Source: JBECKS01 sp964557005
GTDB taxonomy: Bacteria; Pseudomonadota; Gammaproteobacteria; Pseudomonadales; JBECKS01
Length of the DNA: 64,000 nucleotides
NCBI GenBank assembly: GCA_964557005.1
Contig: CAZKYI010000005.1
Coordinates: 132,699-196,698, forward strand
Reading direction: 5' to 3'
In this document: piece by piece, positions 17,341-24,428 of the stretch
Numbering within the stretch: the stretch's first letter is position 1
How the letters are laid out: each line of letters starts with the position of its first letter
Program-made: the position numbers and the translations under genes
The notes under the pieces: model-generated
What the model was told of the DNA's origin: nothing
The model's database searches: none
What the model saw: the letters and a program-made list of their open reading frames with translations, nothing else

Positions 17341-18189
17341 ATGCCTGATTTAACGACTTTATCGACTGCTGAGGTATTGGACAAATTACACCTTGTTACT
17401 CACGAGGGAATTACTCGAGCTGCCTTGGTTCTGTTTGGTAAAGACCCTGCCAGATTTTATTCCAACCTGTTTGTGAAAATTGGTCGTTTTGGCGCTAGTG
17501 ATGTGGATTTGCGTTTTCAGGAACAATGCGAAGGGAACCTGATTCAGATACTGCCTGATGTCATAGAGCAATTAGAGAAAAAGTTTCTGATTAAGCCTGT
17601 GCGCTTTGAGGGTATTTATCGTATTGAGGAACTGGAATATCCCGTAGCTGCTTTGCGTGAAATGTTACTTAATGCTCTGGTACATAGAGATTACATGGGC
17701 AGCATGACCCAGTTGCGTGTTTATGACGACTATCTGGCTTTATGGAATGCAGGTGGTTTGCCCGTTGAGCTAAGCATTGAGGCTTTATTTCGGAAACACC
17801 GTTCAATTCCTCGCAACCCTTTGATTGCCGAGGTGTGCTACAGGGCGGGCTATATTGATTCCTGGGGCAGGGGCGTGGAAAAAATCGTGGAGGCTTGTGA
17901 GCAAGCAGGCTTGCCACAGCCCGGATTTACTGAAGCTTTTGGTGGTTTTGAGGTTGAAATACACAAAATGCCCAATCAGTTGGGTAATCAGTTGGGTAAT
18001 CAGTTGGGTAATACCAAGTCGTTCATTCTGGAAGAAATGAGAAGGAACCCGAAAGTAACAGGCTCTCAGCTAGCTAAAATTTTGAATATGAGCACAACAG
18101 GGATAGAAAAAAATATCAAACAGTTGCGACAAGAGGGATACATAACGCGCAAAGGTGGTACTAGAGGTGAGTGGGAGGTGCTGGAATGA
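17341..18189 (+). CDS. AlbA_2/RecG-like ATP-binding regulator, N-terminally truncated
   Basis: Residues 1 to 215 match the C-terminal half of the widespread Schlafen AlbA_2 plus ATPase-like regulators, often labelled RecG-like transcriptional regulators. Matching blocks are GITRAALVLFGKDPARF, KIGRF, EMLLNALVHRDYMG, LALWNAGGLP, RNPLIAEVCYRAGYIDSWGRGVEKIV and a C-terminal winged helix. The usual N-terminal AlbA_2 DNA-binding domain, about 180 residues, is absent, and the gene starts abruptly 13 bp after the AmpG-like gene. It may be a deletion remnant or a short expressed form. ATG 17341 has an AGGGAAG ribosome-binding site. A 12-bp repeat encodes the NQLG linker. Confidence 0.75.
   Translation: MPDLTTLSTAEVLDKLHLVTHEGITRAALVLFGKDPARFYSNLFVKIGRFGASDVDLRFQEQCEGNLIQILPDVIEQLEKKFLIKPVRFEGIYRIEELEYPVAALREMLLNALVHRDYMGSMTQLRVYDDYLALWNAGGLPVELSIEALFRKHRSIPRNPLIAEVCYRAGYIDSWGRGVEKIVEACEQAGLPQPGFTEAFGGFEVEIHKMPNQLGNQLGNQLGNTKSFILEEMRRNPKVTGSQLAKILNMSTTGIEKNIKQLRQEGYITRKGGTRGEWEVLE
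17974..18012 (+). repeat. Three tandem 12-bp units encoding Asn-Gln-Leu-Gly
   Basis: AATCAGTTGGGT is repeated three times without a mismatch, keeping the frame. It encodes the linker between the ATPase-like part and the winged helix of the preceding gene. Exact copies point to recent slippage or expansion. Confidence 0.95.
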
Positions 18190-18277
18190 CAAACTTTTCA
18201 GTGAAATCCCTGAACCTGATCAGGCTCAACAGTCCTAATCAGCATCTTTACCAGCACCCACTTGCCTCACCTGTTTA

Positions 18278-18316
18278 AAAATCCCTTCCCCTTATGAAGG
18301 GGAAGGTCAGGTTGGG
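18278..18316 (+). repeat. Intergenic palindromic repeat, copy 1
   Basis: The unit contains a perfect inverted repeat CCTTCCCCTT-ATG-AAGGGGAAGG followed by TCAGG and a G-rich tail. A near-identical copy in the same orientation lies at 20998. The stem is long enough to fold in RNA but is not followed by a T-run. Together the copies bracket the DUF4160 / DUF2442 / XRE accessory block. Confidence 0.9.
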
Positions 18317-18332
18317 GTAAATTAAACAATAT

Positions 18333-18761
18333 TTATGCTGCGCCAGCTTCCCAGCCACGGCAGGCTAACAATACGGTGCGAGGCACGGGTTTTTGACCGC
18401 TGCTGTAATAAGCTACCATGCGGCGAGACAGCCCTAAAGCTTCTGCTGCAGCCGTGAGTGACAGGCCATTGCGTAAACGCCAGTCGGCAAACAACACAGC
18501 ATCTTCTTTTCCCGTGGCTATCAAGGTTATGCGCCATAAGCTGTCTGCGCCCAGTTCTATATTGTTAGGCCATACAACAGAATGTCCCCAATCACCAACT
18601 TGCGCAGCAGTAAAAATGGTGGCATCAGAAAGTGGGGAAAACGCTTTTTTACGCAGTACATTCTGTATATCCAGCACAGCTTTTGTACCGTTTGACCATG
18701 TAAGGTGCAGGGTGGCGGGCGCTACCGCACGGATTTTTTTAATTGTTTGTAATTTTTCCAC
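18333..18761 (-). CDS. DUF2442 plus helix-turn-helix protein
   Basis: A 142-residue two-part protein. Residues 1 to 85 match the small DUF2442 domain (LHLTWSNGTKAVLDIQNVL, followed by VGDWGHSVVWPNNIELGADSLWR). Residues 90 to 140 are an XRE-like helix-turn-helix (LRNGLSLTAAAEALGLSRRMVAYYSSGQKPVPRTVLLACRGWE). The start is GTG 18761, three bases after the stop of the DUF4160 gene, so the two are one transcription unit. DUF4160 and DUF2442 genes recur as pairs in many genomes and are suspected to be toxin-antitoxin-like. That is a hypothesis based on context, not shown by this sequence. Confidence 0.85.
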   Translation of the reverse strand: MEKLQTIKKIRAVAPATLHLTWSNGTKAVLDIQNVLRKKAFSPLSDATIFTAAQVGDWGHSVVWPNNIELGADSLWRITLIATGKEDAVLFADWRLRNGLSLTAAAEALGLSRRMVAYYSSGQKPVPRTVLLACRGWEAGAA

Positions 18762-18764
18762 AAT

Positions 18765-18995
18765 TTATCTCCCGTTTAGCATTTGCCATTCGGCCAACAA
18801 TTTGGATTGATGTTCAGCAGCCCATGCCAGCGCCTCAGTTAATGCTCGGCCAGGTGCATTACCCACTAACACTTCCAGTGTTGCAATTGCCACGCTGCAT
18901 CGAAAGCCAGCACCTTCTACATGGAAATGCGGTACGCCGTGTTCGTTTCCATATACGGCGATTTTATAATTGCGAGTCCGTTGCAAAGTTACCAT
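18765..18995 (-). CDS. DUF4160 domain protein
   Basis: A 76-residue protein with the DUF4160 core: YKIAVYGNEHGVPHFHVEGAGFRCSVAIATLEVL. The PHFHV stretch with closely spaced histidines is the most conserved part of the family. It starts at ATG 18995 and is the first gene of a two-gene unit with the DUF2442-HTH gene. Function is unknown. Such short proteins next to an HTH partner are often treated as candidate toxin-antitoxin pairs. Confidence 0.85.
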   Translation of the reverse strand: MVTLQRTRNYKIAVYGNEHGVPHFHVEGAGFRCSVAIATLEVLVGNAPGRALTEALAWAAEHQSKLLAEWQMLNGR

Positions 18996-19034
18996 AGGTT
19001 AATAATAGTGCAATAGTTGCACTATGTGCAATAC

Positions 19035-19340
19035 TCAGCCTTGCCTCACCTGTTTTAACAGCGCCTTTTGCTGTTGACGCGAAAGCGTCTTCAATAATCG
19101 TAGTAATTCTGCCAGCTCTACTTCAGGGCAATAAAAATAAGCCATTGGCAAATTGAGCACATCTGCAAGCCGCTTGGCTGTGTCCAAATCTGGCAAATGT
19201 TTACCTTTTGCATACTGATTCATTCTGGCGCTGGCGGAAAACTCGTCCATACCCGCCAGAATACCCAGTTGCTTTTGTGATAAGCCCGCCTGCTTGCGTG
19301 CATATTCAAGCCGTTCTGCAAAGAGCAGTTTCAATGACAC
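19035..19340 (-). CDS. XRE-family transcriptional regulator
   Basis: A 101-residue DNA-binding protein. Residues 5 to 65 are a Cro/C1-type helix-turn-helix (RLEYARKQAGLSQKQLGILAGM, then SARMNQYAKGKHLPDLDTAKRLADVLNLPMAYFYC). The rest is a short leucine-rich helix that may dimerise. It begins at GTG 19340. Two palindromes of the form TAAG-N5-CTTA lie directly upstream and are likely its own operators. It is 40 bp from the DUF4160-DUF2442 pair on the same strand and may regulate it. Confidence 0.88.
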   Translation of the reverse strand: MSLKLLFAERLEYARKQAGLSQKQLGILAGMDEFSASARMNQYAKGKHLPDLDTAKRLADVLNLPMAYFYCPEVELAELLRLLKTLSRQQQKALLKQVRQG

Positions 19341-19366
19341 GATGATTCTCTTGACCTGTTTAGAAG

Positions 19367-19415
19367 TTAAGAGATTCTTAGTTTTTGGATTGACTCGATA
19401 CTAAGGAATACTTAG
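19367..19415. promoter_or_regulatory. Paired operator-like palindromes between the XRE gene and the divergent gene
   Basis: Two boxes share the pattern YTAAG-N5-CTTAG: TTAAG-AGATT-CTTAG at 19367 to 19381 and CTAAG-GAATA-CTTAG at 19401 to 19415. Their centres are 34 bp apart, a little over three helical turns. They sit between divergent starts at 19340 and 19452, which is where an XRE autorepressor would bind. Confidence 0.6.
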
Positions 19416-19451
19416 CATGAATTTCCATTATTAACTGGGAAGTCGCTCAAT

Positions 19452-19835
19452 ATGTCTATTTTACTTAAAACACCTTCTGCTAACGGGACGCCATTTAATT
19501 TCCATGTGGACGAAGATACAAAGCAGATAGTCATTACCAGTCAACACGGCAATCAATTCAGGTATGACTTGTCTGCCATTCGCAATCTGTATTTGTGGTT
19601 ACGAGAAGAAAAGAAAAATGAGTGGGTTTTACTGGGCACAAAGAACGAGCAGGAAACTCCAGTTGCAGGAACAGTAGAAGCGTGGGCGCGTAGTACAGGG
19701 CCTGTCGATGGATTCTATGGACTAACACAAGGGAACAGAGGCCGGTTTGCATCTTTTATTCCACCGATACTGGAATACATGGGTTTGGCAAAGGTTGAGC
19801 ATAACGTGGCAAATAACAGAATGAGAGCATTATAA
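19452..19835 (+). CDS. Hypothetical protein
   Basis: I do not recognise this 127-residue protein. It has no signal peptide or membrane segment. The first half looks like a small beta-rich domain (FNFHVDEDTKQIVITSQHGNQFRYDLSAIRNLYLWLREEKKNEWVLLG). The second half carries GTVEAWARSTGPVDGFYGLTQGNRGRFASFIPPILEYMGLAKVEH, with basic and aromatic residues typical of a small nucleic-acid or peptide-binding fold. It is divergent from the XRE regulator across the paired palindromes, so its expression is probably controlled by that regulator. The stop is 15 bp before the lipoprotein start. Confidence 0.7.
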   Translation: MSILLKTPSANGTPFNFHVDEDTKQIVITSQHGNQFRYDLSAIRNLYLWLREEKKNEWVLLGTKNEQETPVAGTVEAWARSTGPVDGFYGLTQGNRGRFASFIPPILEYMGLAKVEHNVANNRMRAL

Positions 19836-19850
19836 AAATAAGAGGTGAGT

Positions 19851-20981
19851 ATGAATCGTTTAATTTTAATCAATAAAAGCTGTTTAATTTTTTTTATTTC
19901 CGTTTTTATATTTTCTTGCTCATCTGGGGGTGGCGGTAATTCACCCAAGTTCGATATTTCAGGAGCAAAGGCTTTTGTTTTAGTTAAATCAAAACAAGGA
20001 GGTATGAATGCTCCATCCTCTTTTTACGAAAAGAACAGTGATTCCAATAGTCAGAATTCTAATTGTCGGTTGTTGAAAATTAACAATGCTGATGAACTGG
20101 TTCCAGTATGTGATGAAAGTACTATCTCTAATTTTGAAGTTTTTAAAGGTGGCGTTTTTGTGAGTACTGTTAAGGGTAACTATCTTGTTTTTCCTGAAGG
20201 AGAACCTGTAGGTGTAGAGGGTTATTTTCTAGGGGTGAATGAGCAGGGGGATGTTATTCTTTCAAATGCCAGTATTTATAGGGCAAGCAGCAAATCGATA
20301 GAGAAAATCCAAACCAACTTTAGTGATCCATATTTTGCCCGCGCGAGTGGTAATTTTGTTATGTTGGAATCATGGAGTATGGGGGAGAGGGGTATACAAG
20401 TATTAGATACGATTTCTTTGGCAAGATATAACATTGCAAATTGTAATGGGTCGCGCGTTGCGGCATTGAGTAAACATAAGTTGCTTGTTGATGACTGTGG
20501 TCCCATCCTGATGGATATTCGTGATGGTAGTAGAACAGAAATTGCGGGTATGACTTTTGGTCCGGAATTTTTATCTACTTCAGATGGCGCAGTTTTTCTT
20601 GGTTGGTGTCCAGGAGGATGGGGAGAGAACTGGTTATGTCATGTAGATTCCACTGGGGAAAATGTAACCAATATTTTAACAACTGATTTAAATCCTAATT
20701 TTGGTTATGACTATAAAAACACGGCACTATTTGGAACAGGTGATTATTTTGTTGTGAAGGAGTTGAATAAAATTACTGCAGTTAGAGTTGGTGTTGATAG
20801 CCCAATTGAGATTTTAAGTGGCGTGAATGTTATTTCAATTTCTGTAAAAGGTTCATCTGTTTACTATGTTGCTGAAGATTATTTTGGTAAGAAGATAACG
20901 GGTGTGTATGATTTATCAAAAGAGACAGACTTTATTTTTGATATTAATGAGGAAGTAGAAAAAATTGAGGTTGCACTTTAA
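19851..20981 (+). CDS. Hypothetical lipoprotein, probably beta-propeller-like
   Basis: A 376-residue protein beginning with a lipoprotein signal peptide (hydrophobic stretch ending in the lipobox IFSC, Cys near residue 23, followed by SSGGGGNS). The mature part has repeated beta-rich units with patterns such as GDVILSNASIYRASS, GNFVMLESWS, DGAVFLGWCPGGW and GDYFVVKELNKITAVRVG, spaced like blades of a propeller, but no named domain is certain. ATG 19851 is preferred over GTG 19845 because AGAGGTG is spaced properly. The region is more A/T-rich than the flanking housekeeping genes, consistent with acquired DNA. Confidence 0.72.
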   Translation: MNRLILINKSCLIFFISVFIFSCSSGGGGNSPKFDISGAKAFVLVKSKQGGMNAPSSFYEKNSDSNSQNSNCRLLKINNADELVPVCDESTISNFEVFKGGVFVSTVKGNYLVFPEGEPVGVEGYFLGVNEQGDVILSNASIYRASSKSIEKIQTNFSDPYFARASGNFVMLESWSMGERGIQVLDTISLARYNIANCNGSRVAALSKHKLLVDDCGPILMDIRDGSRTEIAGMTFGPEFLSTSDGAVFLGWCPGGWGENWLCHVDSTGENVTNILTTDLNPNFGYDYKNTALFGTGDYFVVKELNKITAVRVGVDSPIEILSGVNVISISVKGSSVYYVAEDYFGKKITGVYDLSKETDFIFDINEEVEKIEVAL

Positions 20982-20997
20982 TTTTTTTGACTGGAGA

Positions 20998-21036
20998 AAA
21001 TCCCTTCCCCTTATGAAGGGGAAGGTCAGGATGGGG
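20998..21036 (+). repeat. Intergenic palindromic repeat, copy 2
   Basis: Same unit and orientation as the copy at 18278: AAATCCCTTCCCC, the ATG centre, then AAGGGGAAGGTCAGG and a G-rich tail, with one or two differences at the 3' edge. It separates the lipoprotein gene from the convergent reductase gene. Confidence 0.9.
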
Positions 21037-21048
21037 TTAGTCGAAGTG

Positions 21049-21810
21049 TTATAACCTGAACCCACCATCGACATAATAAGTTCTGCCACTGATGTAATCA
21101 TTCTCGAAAATAAACAGCGCAGTATTGGCAATTTCCTTTGGTTCACCCAGGCGGTCAAGTGGTACACGTTTTTTAAGCATGTCCAGAGCTTCGGGTTTCA
21201 TGTCCTGTAATATCTCGGTGTTAATAAATCCGGGTGCAATCGCAGCCGCACGGATTTGATGTTTGGCCAACTCTTTTGCCCAGGTGGTTGCCATCGCAGC
21301 TACTGCCGCCTTTGCAGAGGTGTAGTTGGATTGCCCCATGTTGCCATCTTTGGATACGCTGGAAATGTTGATAATCACGCCGCCGTTGCGGTTTTCAATC
21401 ATTTTTACCGCAGCTTCCCGACCACAGAGGAAAACACCTGTCAGGTTGACATCAATCACCGATTGCCACTGCGCCATGCTCATTTTCTTTTCCACCACGC
21501 CGTCCTTGCCTTTTACCAGCAAGCCGTCACGGATAATACCCGCGTTGTTCACCAAACCATCAACCGAGCCGAAATCGGCTTGCACCTGATTGAACAGATT
21601 TTCAACATCGGCCTCAACCGCCACATTCACGGCATAGCCTTTGGCTTTCACACCCAGTTGTTCAATTTTTTCTACGGCTTTGGCAAGGTCATCTTTGTTG
21701 ATGTCGGCCAAAGCTAAATTGGCACCTTTAGCTGCAAAAGTTTCTGCCATGCAGTAGCCCAAACCGCGAGCGCCGCCAGTAATGACGATTGTTTTGTTTT
21801 TTGGATCCAC
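21049..21810 (-). CDS. Short-chain dehydrogenase/reductase, FabG-like
   Basis: A 253-residue SDR enzyme, most like 3-oxoacyl-ACP reductases. The NADP-binding motif is TGGARGLGYCMAETFAAKG, then NNAGIIRDGL and NISSVSKDGNMGQSNYTSAKAA (Ser-Tyr-x3-Lys catalytic triad). The end is PLDRLGEPKEIANTALFIFENDYISGRTYYVDGG. The frame runs upstream to 21939. I chose GTG 21810 because AGGAAA precedes it and the extra N-terminal 43 residues are not SDR-like. The insert LLVKGKDGVVEKKMSMAQWQS is longer than in E. coli FabG. No other fatty-acid genes adjoin it, so the physiological substrate is open. Confidence 0.88.
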   Translation of the reverse strand: MDPKNKTIVITGGARGLGYCMAETFAAKGANLALADINKDDLAKAVEKIEQLGVKAKGYAVNVAVEADVENLFNQVQADFGSVDGLVNNAGIIRDGLLVKGKDGVVEKKMSMAQWQSVIDVNLTGVFLCGREAAVKMIENRNGGVIINISSVSKDGNMGQSNYTSAKAAVAAMATTWAKELAKHQIRAAAIAPGFINTEILQDMKPEALDMLKKRVPLDRLGEPKEIANTALFIFENDYISGRTYYVDGGFRL

Positions 21811-21877
21811 GATGATTTCCTGTGTTGTTGTATGAATGAAATGACCCAAGCGCAGGTCGCGGCGCATTCTATCACTG

Positions 21878-21904
21878 CTTGAAAGTTTTGTGTGTATCCC
21901 CACT
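21878..21904 (+). promoter_or_regulatory. Sigma32-type heat-shock promoter of groESL
   Basis: CTTGAAA at 21878 and CCCCACT at 21898 are separated by 13 bp. This closely fits the sigma32 consensus CTTGAAA / CCCCATnT. It lies about 175 bp upstream of groES. Confidence 0.8.
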
Positions 21905-21948
21905 GTAGCGCCACTTGAGTGTCTGGCGGTGGTGGGCATGACTAATGC

Positions 21949-21976
21949 TTGACTATCTGCCTTGGCTCAATATGAT
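21949..21976 (+). promoter_or_regulatory. Sigma70-type promoter of groESL
   Basis: TTGACT at 21949 and TATGAT at 21971 are spaced 16 bp. The -10 directly abuts the CIRCE operator, so a repressor bound there would block initiation. Confidence 0.7.
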
Positions 21977-22002
21977 TGGCACTCTCTCGATTAGAGTGCT
22001 AA
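21976..22002 (+). promoter_or_regulatory. CIRCE operator (HrcA binding site)
   Basis: TTGGCACTC-N9-GAGTGCTAA differs from the consensus TTAGCACTC-N9-GAGTGCTAA at one base of the left arm. It sits between the sigma70-type -10 and groES, the normal place for HrcA repression. hrcA itself is not in the window. Confidence 0.92.
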
Positions 22003-22078
22003 TCAAGCGGAAATTGGCTAACCATTCAGGTTGGCTGTCATCATTCTTAATAACTGAAATTTCTCAGGAGAATCTGCA

Positions 22079-22366
22079 ATGAAAATTCGTCCTTTAGGCG
22101 ATCGCGTTGTGGTCAAGCGCGTGGAAGAAGAAAGCAAAACGGCAGGCGGCATCGTGCTGCCAGGTTCAGCGGCTGAAAAACCTTCTCAAGGTAAGGTGCT
22201 TGCTGTCGGTAAGGGTCGAACTTTGGACAACGGTCAGGTGAAAGAAGTTGATCTGAAAGTCGGCGACAAGGTTCTGTTCGGCCAATATGGCGGCAATACC
22301 GTAAAAGTAGATGGCGAAGAGCTGTTGATTCTGAACGAAAGTGAAATTTTTGGCGTTATTGGCTAA
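22079..22366 (+). CDS. groES: Co-chaperonin GroES (10 kDa)
   Basis: A 95-residue lid of the GroEL folding chamber. It has the family start MKIRPLGDRVVVKRVEEESKT, the mobile loop KTAGGIVLPGSAAEKPSQG that contacts GroEL, and VGDKVLFGQYGGNTVKVDGEELLI. An AGGAGAAT ribosome-binding site precedes ATG 22079. It is co-transcribed with groEL from the sigma32 and CIRCE-controlled promoters upstream. Confidence 0.98.
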   Translation: MKIRPLGDRVVVKRVEEESKTAGGIVLPGSAAEKPSQGKVLAVGKGRTLDNGQVKEVDLKVGDKVLFGQYGGNTVKVDGEELLILNESEIFGVIG

Positions 22367-22417
22367 GCCTGTTTTTAGCCTGTCCCCGTTAATCTTTTAA
22401 ATATAGGAAACAAAATC

Positions 22418-24055
22418 ATGTCAGCAAAAGACGTAAAATTTGGCGACGAAGCTCGTCAGGGTATGGTTGCAGGAGTCAACATTCTTGCAAATGCAGTCAA
22501 AGTCACCTTGGGCCCCAAAGGGCGCAATGTGGTGCTCGATAAATCCTTTGGTGCGCCCACCATTACCAAAGATGGTGTGTCGGTAGCCAAGGAAATCGAA
22601 CTGAAAGACAAGTTCGAAAACATGGGTGCGCAAATTGTGAAGGAAGTTGCTTCACAAACTTCGGATGTCGCGGGTGATGGTACTACCACCGCAACCGTTC
22701 TGGCGCAGGCCATTTTAATTGAAGGTATGAAGGCGGTTGCAGCGGGTATGAACCCGATGGATTTGAAACGCGGTATCGATAAAGCAGTAGTCGAAGCTGT
22801 GAAAGAAATTCAAAAACTGGCCAAGCCTTGCACCGATGACATCGCGATTGCACAAGTGGGCACTATTTCCGCAAACAGCGATACGCAAGTGGGTGAAATC
22901 ATCGCCGAAGCCATGAAGAAAGTGGGTAAGGAAGGTGTGATTACAGTTGAAGAAGGCAGCGGTCTGGAAAACCAGCTCGACGTGGTAGAAGGTATGCAGT
23001 TTGATCGTGGTTATCTTTCGCCTTACTTCATCAACAAGCAAGACAGCATGTCTGCCGAACTGGACGCGCCACTCATTTTGTTGGTTGATAAGAAAATCAG
23101 CAATATTCGTGAGTTGCTACCCATTCTGGAAGCAGTTGCCAAATCGGGTAAGCCTCTGCTGATTATTGCCGAGGACATCGAAGGCGAAGCGCTTGCAACA
23201 CTGGTGGTGAATACCATTCGCGGTATCGTCAAAGTGGCTGCGGTAAAAGCGCCAGGTTTTGGTGATCGCAGAAAAGCCATGCTCGAAGATATTGCCATTC
23301 TCACAGGCGGTACAGTGATTTCAGAAGAAGTGGGATTAAGCCTTGAAAGCGCCACGCTTGATGATTTGGGTTCTTGTGGTCGCATCGTGGTGGGTAAAGA
23401 AAATTCCACCATTATTGATGGCGCAGGCAAAGCGAAAGACATTCAGGCGCGTGTGAATCAGATTCGCGCACAAATCGAAGAAACCACTTCTGATTATGAT
23501 CGCGAAAAACTGCAAGAGCGTGTTGCCAAACTTGCAGGTGGTGTTGCGGTGATTAAAGTCGGTGCTGCCACCGAAGTGGAATTGAAAGAAAAGAAAGCTC
23601 GCGTTGAAGATGCGCTGCATTCCACTCGCGCTGCGGTAGAAGAAGGTGTAGTGCCTGGCGGCGGTACAGCTTTGATTCGCGTATTGAACAAGATTGCTCA
23701 CCTGACTGGTGCAAATGACGATCAAACTCGCGGCGTGCAAATTGCCTTGCGTGCAATGGAAGCGCCCTTGCGTCAAATCGTCACCAACGCAGGCGGTGAA
23801 GCGTCGGTCGTGGTGGATAAAGTGAAAGCCTCCAAAGGTAACAACGGCTTTAATGCGGCCACAGGTGAGTACGTTGACATGGTGAAAGAAGGTATTCTTG
23901 ATCCTGCCAAAGTCACCAGAACTGCCTTGCAAAATGCAGCATCCATCGCGGGTTTGATGATTACCACCGAAGCCATGATTACCGATGCACCACAAGACAG
24001 TGCGCCTGCAATGCCGGATATGAGTGGGATGGGTGGAATGGGCGGAATGATGTAA
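22418..24055 (+). CDS. groEL: Chaperonin GroEL (60 kDa)
   Basis: ATP-driven double-ring chaperonin (545 aa). The nucleotide motif DVAGDGTTTATVLAQAI (about residues 86 to 102), the KAVKVTLGPKGRNVVLDKSFGAPTITKDG-type N-terminal region, the apical domain, and the conserved DALHSTRAAVEEGVVPGGGTAL segment are all intact. The C-terminus ends in the usual Gly-Gly-Met tail (MSGMGGMGGMM). It follows groES after 51 bp and is closed by a strong terminator at 24108. Confidence 0.99.
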   Translation: MSAKDVKFGDEARQGMVAGVNILANAVKVTLGPKGRNVVLDKSFGAPTITKDGVSVAKEIELKDKFENMGAQIVKEVASQTSDVAGDGTTTATVLAQAILIEGMKAVAAGMNPMDLKRGIDKAVVEAVKEIQKLAKPCTDDIAIAQVGTISANSDTQVGEIIAEAMKKVGKEGVITVEEGSGLENQLDVVEGMQFDRGYLSPYFINKQDSMSAELDAPLILLVDKKISNIRELLPILEAVAKSGKPLLIIAEDIEGEALATLVVNTIRGIVKVAAVKAPGFGDRRKAMLEDIAILTGGTVISEEVGLSLESATLDDLGSCGRIVVGKENSTIIDGAGKAKDIQARVNQIRAQIEETTSDYDREKLQERVAKLAGGVAVIKVGAATEVELKEKKARVEDALHSTRAAVEEGVVPGGGTALIRVLNKIAHLTGANDDQTRGVQIALRAMEAPLRQIVTNAGGEASVVVDKVKASKGNNGFNAATGEYVDMVKEGILDPAKVTRTALQNAASIAGLMITTEAMITDAPQDSAPAMPDMSGMGGMGGMM

Positions 24056-24107
24056 TTTTCATTCCGCAGCAGGCATATTTTAGCTCATAGCTGCGTTATA
24101 GAAGTAT

Positions 24108-24140
24108 TAAAAAAGCCTGGATTCGTCCAGGCTTTTTTTT
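24108..24140 (+). terminator. Rho-independent terminator of groESL
   Basis: An A-run, the stem GCCTGG-ATTCGT-CCAGGC, then eight T residues, 55 bp after the groEL stop. Confidence 0.95.
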
Positions 24141-24149
24141 GGCCTCGAC

Positions 24150-24178
24150 TTCCCATAAAGTGTGCGAGGCGATATAGT
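24150..24178 (+). promoter_or_regulatory. Probable promoter of the leuA leader
   Basis: TTCCCA at 24150 (weak -35) and TATAGT at 24173 with a 17-bp spacer, just after the groEL terminator. It would give a leader of roughly 240 nt before leuA. Confidence 0.4.
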
Positions 24179-24259
24179 CAGGCAAAGCACTGAGTGATTG
24201 TTTTTTTTCTGTGAGCAAATTCAAGCATGTCATACCGAGCGTTCAAACAAGCAGTGATT

Positions 24260-24331
24260 ATGAGTCGAAAGACTCTGCTTGTGCTCGCCCTCACTTTGCT
24301 CCTGCCCTTGCGGGCAACTCTATCTATCTAA
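24260..24331 (+). CDS. Probable leucine-rich leader peptide of leuA (leuL-like)
   Basis: A 23-codon frame, ATG to TAA, lies 97 bp before leuA. Nine of its 23 residues are leucine (MSRKTLLVLALTLLLPLRA, then TLSI). The same stretch can fold strongly: GAGTC-GAAA-GACTC lies inside CAAGCAG/CTGCTTG and CGAGC/GCTCG arms (24233 to 24290), and TGCCC-TTGC-GGGCA is at 24303. A Leu-rich leader in front of leuA is the hallmark of leucine attenuation. No good ribosome-binding site and no classical hairpin-plus-T-run attenuator before leuA are visible, so this remains a candidate. Confidence 0.45.
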   Translation: MSRKTLLVLALTLLLPLRATLSI

Positions 24332-24428
24332 CACATTTATATTCCTTTTTTTTATTGATGCGCAAACTGCCAGAAGTGGTTTGTGCGAGCACCTCGATGG
24401 TGTGTAAAACTGATAAGCGGAGATAACG

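Noticed and set aside
23336..23995. A 219-codon open frame antisense to groEL
   Set aside because: It is opposite a fully conserved gene, has no ribosome-binding site and no family features.
24211..24426. A 71-codon frame before leuA as a protein gene
   Set aside because: It has no family features and runs across the structured leader; the shorter Leu-rich frame at 24260 explains the region better.
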